Shown piece by piece: positions 17,571 through 20,556 of a stretch of DNA of 20,556 bases. Source of the DNA: Chara braunii (lineage: Eukaryota; Streptophyta; Charophyceae; Charales; Characeae). Location of the stretch: contig BFEA01000172.1 of NCBI GenBank assembly GCA_003427395.1, forward strand, positions 1,368,942 to 1,389,497. The letters run 5' to 3'. Position 1 is the stretch's first letter. Each line of letters begins with the position of its first letter. Below the pieces are notes generated by a model. It searched no databases, was not told the origin of the DNA, and saw only the letters and a list, made by a program, of their open reading frames with translations. The translations under genes were made by a program, and so were the position numbers.

Positions 17571-17880
17571 GCCCCTCCCTCCACCACTCCCATCGTTTCC
17601 CTCTTCCCTCTCCTCCTTTTCTTCTTCTCTCTCCCTTTTAATTCCCTTCTTATCTCTCCCTTTTCTTCCCTTAAGATATATTATTTCCCTCCTCCTCTCT
17701 CCCTTTTTTCCCTTCTTCTCTCTCCCTTCTTTCCTATTGGGATTTGCGTGCTGTTTTGTTTCCCGTCTCTCTCCCCTTTTTCCCTTCTTCTCTCTCACTT
17801 TTTTCCCCTTAAGATATATTCTTTCCCTCCCCCTCTTTTCCACCTCACCTCCGCATACCGGGAAACAAAACAGCACGCAA
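17570..17880. repeat. Pyrimidine tract with 22-bp exact inverted repeat
   Basis: The plus strand is nearly all C/T. TTGCGTGCTGTTTTGTTTCC at 17744 and its reverse complement ending at 17880 form an exact 22-bp inverted pair (17744-17765, 17859-17880). A direct repeat around CTTAAGATATATT recurs with a period of about 138 (near 17671 and 17809). Palindrome copy C follows after only six bases. Confidence 0.88.
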
Positions 17881-17886
17881 CTCCCG

Positions 17887-17948
17887 CTACTGTCTTCACC
17901 TGAATACAGCAATAATCGCCGCACGTTGTATTCGGGTGAAGAAGGTAG
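17887..17948. mobile_element. Palindromic element, copy C (short)
   Basis: A 62-bp inverted repeat, CTACTGTCTTCACCTGAATA to TATTCGGGTGAAGAAGGTAG, with most of the internal arms missing. It is an internally deleted member of the family. Confidence 0.85.
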
Positions 17949-18183
17949 GAAAGAAATAACCGAAAAAAAAAATGGAATTACTTTAACAAGTTAATAACAA
18001 CCGATTTTTTTAAATACTTTCCTTTCTTTCTCCAACTCCATACACCATTGTGCCCTTTACACACCCTTAGCGACCGTTAGTGGGTCCACGCACTTTTTTT
18101 TTCCTTTCCCTTTTTGGATGTTCACAATTTTGTGGGCGCTCTTCATATCTACACGGCAGGTCATCCATCGCCTACACAGCTTT
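17949..18183. other. Spacer, no gene seen
   Basis: A/T-rich unique sequence with short homopolymers. No gene or repeat recognised. Confidence 0.5.
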
Positions 18184-18283
18184 CCAGCCTGTACCTGCCT
18201 TGTGCCTCAATGGTATGCACACGTGGCTGATAAAATTCAACAGATCATGAGTTCAAATCCCAAAAGGCTATAATACTGTAATT
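18184..18283 (+). repeat. tRNA-derived SINE-like unit 1
   Basis: It begins CCAGCCTGTACCTGCCTTGT, then has an A-box-like stretch (TGTGCCTCAATGGTA) and a B-box-like GAGTTCAAATCCC about 45 bases later. This order and spacing are those of a tRNA-type polymerase III promoter. It is followed directly by unit 2. Confidence 0.65.
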
Positions 18284-18355
18284 GTGCGTCACTGGTATGC
18301 ACACGTGGCGGTTCATATTAAACAGATCGTGAGTCCGAATCCCACTGGATACAAT

Positions 18356-18795
18356 GAAGGGAAAATTGTTCAAATGCCCCTATGACAATTGCGAAACTTT
18401 GCAAAATACCCCACTCGCCAATTGGACCTGTCATCTTTTGCATATATATACCCCTACCGGGCCCTGGGAAACTCATCTATATGCCCCTATACTTCTGGCT
18501 CTTGGACCCCGCAGATGGTAGAAAAAATGCACCAGACCCTCTACCTTCTTCCCCCGAATACAGCGTACGGTCATTATAGTTGTATTTGAGGCATCTTTCA
18601 GTCTAGATACAGCTATAATGAGCGTCCGTTGCATTCGGGGGAAGAAGGTAGCCTAAGGCCAGGGCATATGGAGAATTTGCCAATGACAGGGACAGGGACA
18701 GATGCAAAAGTTGAGGGCATTTCCGCATACCGCTGTGTTTTAGGGGCATCTAACGAAATAGCCCAACTTTTAGGGGCATTTCAACAATTTTCCCT
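18356..18795. mobile_element. MITE-like element with 25-bp TIRs
   Basis: Terminal inverted repeats AGGGAAAATTGTT(C)AAATGCC at 18358-18382 and their complement at 18771-18795 match at 24 of 25 positions. ACAAT occurs just outside both ends (18351-18355 and 18796-18800) as a likely target-site duplication, with an extra GA on the left. A motif ATGCCC(CTA) recurs towards the middle from both ends (about 18481; complement at 18662, 18713, 18741), as subterminal repeats do. No transposase is encoded. Without the nested copy D it is about 326 bp. Confidence 0.82.
18541..18651. mobile_element. Palindromic element, copy D (nested)
   Basis: A 111-bp inverted repeat from CTACCTTCTTCCCCCGAAT (exact over 19 bp in both arms) with internal CATTATAG and CTATAATG arms. 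CCT flanks both sides (18538-18540 and 18652-18654), a possible 3-bp target duplication. It sits inside the MITE-like element at 18356-18795, so it is the younger insertion. Confidence 0.92.
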
Positions 18796-18829
18796 ACAAT
18801 ATATTCAGGACTTAACGAAACACGACTGT

Positions 18830-18946
18830 CCAGCCTGTACCTGCCTTGTGCGTCGATGGTATGCACATGTGGCTGTTGATATCAAACAGATCGTCGGTTC
18901 GAATCCAATTGGGTAGAATAATACGGCAATTAAGGAAACACGGCTG
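18830..18946 (+). repeat. tRNA-derived SINE-like unit 3 (best preserved)
   Basis: The A-box-like TGTGCGTCGATGGT (18847-18860) and an exact B box GGTTCGAATCC (18896-18906) are correctly ordered and spaced. A short non-tRNA body follows (GGGTAGAATAATACGGCAAT, AAGGAAACACGGCTGT). A cloverleaf folds poorly (T stem partly mismatched), so it is not a functional tRNA gene. Confidence 0.72.
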
Positions 18947-19125
18947 TCCAGCCATTGGGGAGCTCTTCACCCGAATAATGACCGGGCGTTCTATTCGGGT
19001 GAAGACGGTAGGGGCTAATATCCTTCAGGAATTAACAAAACAAAGAGGTCACTCCGCCTACCGAGGTTGTCTAGCCTGTACCCGCCCTGTGCCTGAATGG
19101 TACACCACATCATCTGAATGGTGAT
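18947..19125 (+). repeat. tRNA-derived SINE-like units 4 and 5, partial
   Basis: A new unit begins at CCAGCC (18949) and is interrupted by palindrome copy E. It resumes with CTTCAGGAATTAACAAAAC, and another unit starts at TAGCCTGTACCCGCCCTGTG (about 19072), which lacks a B box. Confidence 0.55.
18963..19011. mobile_element. Palindromic element, copy E (truncated)
   Basis: About 49 bp: TCTTCACCCGAATA, then AATGACCGGGCG, then TATTCGGGTGAAGACGGTAG. The outer end of the left arm and most of the centre are missing. Confidence 0.8.
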
Positions 19126-19273
19126 TTCTCGTTTTTCGTGAAAATGGAAGTTTAATTACTAGTATTACAGTGTAAACGGGCGCTGTGCCCTTGCCAATAC
19201 AGCAATAAACACATCACAAGTGAAGCATTTGCGGCTACGCCAGCACACAGGAAATTATCAATGAGATGTCCGG

Positions 19274-19275
<2 letters not shown>

Positions 19276-19349
<74 letters not shown>
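19276..19349. repeat. (CT)n microsatellite
   Basis: A pure CT run of about 74 bp immediately before the 168-bp duplication. Confidence 0.97.
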
Positions 19350-19350
<1 letters not shown>

Positions 19351-19352
<2 letters not shown>

Positions 19353-19472
19353 GGCGTTGTGCACACGCGGCCCAAAGCGAACTAGGTGGGTCCGAGCGGC
19401 GTGGCAAAGTGCACCTCCCTCCCTCTCTCTCTGTCTGTCTCTCTCTCTCTCTCTCTCCCTCCGTCCTTCCCA

Positions 19473-19520
<48 letters not shown>

Positions 19521-19690
19521 GGCGTTGTGCACACGCGGCCCAAACCGAAATAGGCGGGTCCGAGCAGCGTGGCAAAGTGCACCTCCCTCCCTCTCTCTCT
19601 GTCTGTCTCTCTCTGTCTCTGTCTCTCTCCCCACCCTCCAGCTCCCTCCGTCCCTACATCTCTCGCTCGCTGCCTACATCCCTCCTTCCC
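19351..19690. repeat. 168-bp tandem duplication containing CT runs
   Basis: Copies start GCGGCGTTGTGCACACGCGG at 19351 and 19519. Each contains GGCAAAGTGCACCTCCCTCC followed by CT and CTGT repeats. They differ at only a few positions in the unique part. Replication slippage between CT runs could explain it. Confidence 0.93.
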
Positions 19691-20530
19691 CCCATCCATC
19701 TGTCCATTCCTTTTGGGATGTAACCCCAGTTTTTGCACAGTGCTATGTGGCAAGCGGGGCAGGATTTGTACACGAAGGCTATCGGGAGCACTAGGTGGGG
19801 ACCACGCCGTGAATGCAGAGAGGCAGGGGGCGAAGGAACATTAGGGGGAGGTCGGGCGCCTGGTCAGGCAGGGAGGAGAAGATGAGAGGCCTGCGCCCTG
19901 AGTCGAAGTTCGCCATCGAAATCTTGAGGCGCTGGTGTAGCAGGAGAAGGACGAAGCGGGAGGGTCGGGATGGGAGATCAGGAGCGGGAGAGGGTCGGGA
20001 TGCGAAATCAGGAGGAGGAAAGGGTCGGGATTTGGTCGGGCAGGATGGGTATACCGCGACAGAAGAAGGAGGCGGAGCGAGGGTCGGGATATGGTGTAGC
20101 AGGGAAGGTAAGATTGCCGGCGTGAAGGAGGCTTGTGGAGGGGGAAGACGTCGAGGAGGATCCTGAAATTAATGGGAGGAGGATCCAGCTGGGGAAGGGG
20201 AGCCAATTTGTGAAGAAAGGGAAGGGCAGCGCGGATTGTGGGCTGGGGTGGGGGGCGAGGGGAGAGGAGGGCGATCAGGATTGCGTGTGATCGAGAAGAG
20301 GAGAAGGGCGGAATGTCAGGCAATCAGGATGAGGATGTAGAGGGACCGATGAAGTGCAATAGAAAGAACGCCAAGGCAGCAGGGTAAGGAATGCAGGTCG
20401 TGGAGGGGATGGACGCGGAGGGAGGGGAACAGGTTGTACGGAAAGGAGAGAGCAGGGTAATGACGAAGGGCCTGGAACACGACAGACATAGGGTAAATTG
20501 TGGATATGCAAGTGGTGCAGACGGAGAACA
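19691..20530. other. G-rich region without a recognised gene
   Basis: Open frames of 117 codons (plus, 19813-20166) and 160 codons (minus, 20323-19841) overlap; the latter is Pro/Ser/Leu-rich. Neither resembles a family I know. The composition would suit a GC-rich 5' region of a gene lying outside the window, but nothing confirms it. Confidence 0.4.
19962..20051. repeat. 30-bp tandem repeat, three units
   Basis: Units start GGGTCGGGAT at 19962, 19992 and 20022; an isolated GGGTCGGGAT recurs at 20081. The period is a multiple of three, so the plus frame shows a ten-residue repeat (EGRDGRSGAG, EGRDAKSGGG, KGRDLVGQDG). Confidence 0.9.
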
Positions 20531-20556
20531 ATGTGTGTGTGAGTGTGTGTGTGTGT
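20531..20556. repeat. (GT)n microsatellite at window end
   Basis: A GT dinucleotide run with one GA interruption continues past the window edge. Confidence 0.92.

Larger units (their letters stand above)
18284..18829 (+). repeat. tRNA-derived SINE-like unit 2, interrupted
   Basis: The tRNA-like half (18284-18355) has an A-box-like GTGCGTCACTGGTATGC and the B-box-like GAGTCCGAATCCCAC, whose flanking stem can pair at four of five positions. The rest of the unit (ATATTCAGGACTTAACGAAA, from about 18801) is displaced to the far side of an inserted element at 18356-18795. Confidence 0.65.

Noticed and set aside
18896-18906. A functional tRNA gene at unit 3
   Set aside because: The B box is exact, but the T stem is partly mismatched and no proper acceptor stem or anticodon arm can be drawn.
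19813-20166. 117-codon frame with ten-residue repeats
   Set aside because: The repeat is explained by a 30-bp DNA repeat whose length happens to be divisible by three; an overlapping minus-strand frame of 160 codons is equally open.

Overview
This looks like a repeat-rich piece of a eukaryotic nuclear genome, almost certainly a green plant or streptophyte alga. The evidence is one intact plant-type serine hydroxymethyltransferase (SHMT) gene with a long plastid-type leader, a U6-like small nuclear RNA copy, several LINE relics with apurinic-type endonuclease, reverse transcriptase and zf-RVT parts, tRNA-derived SINE-like units, and many microsatellites. An ambiguous base inside a GA run indicates a draft assembly. 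A charophyte such as Chara is my guess; the sequence does not prove it.

Layout. Positions 1-130 are the edge of a minus-strand LINE relic, followed by a plus-strand copy of what looks like a LINE 3' end (172-232) and a 95-bp tandem duplication (466-655). A long, decayed minus-strand LINE fills about 1161-7200: ORF1-like part, endonuclease, reverse transcriptase and C-terminal zf-RVT domain, broken by stops and frameshifts. Positions 7200-8890 hold no convincing gene, only A-rich duplications and a 124-bp GA run. The SHMT gene lies on the minus strand at 8893-10635, with a probable 5'-UTR intron and a 115-bp palindromic element just upstream. A second minus-strand LINE relic covers about 11760-12500.

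From 12500 to 14630 the DNA is structured repeats: a 153-bp unit in three tandem copies, an inverted copy of it beyond a 37-bp minisatellite, a 35-bp CCAAT-containing unit in both orientations with a 43-bp-arm hairpin, a SINE-like insert, a U6-like sequence, and a duplicated AT-rich block. Positions 14680-16320 are pyrimidine-rich microsatellite. A third LINE relic lies near 16700-17200.

From 17250 to 19130 there is a nest of short mobile elements: four of the five copies of one palindromic family, a separate element with 25-bp terminal inverted repeats, and tandem tRNA-like units that were the insertion target. Positions 19270-20556 are CT runs, a 168-bp duplication, a G-rich 30-bp repeat and a terminal GT run.

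Functionally the window contains one working-looking gene, for folate and one-carbon metabolism. The rest is transposable elements and their products. The most novel material is the palindromic family, the nested insertions around 18184-19125 and the hairpin/CCAAT/SINE/U6 cluster at 13590-14260.
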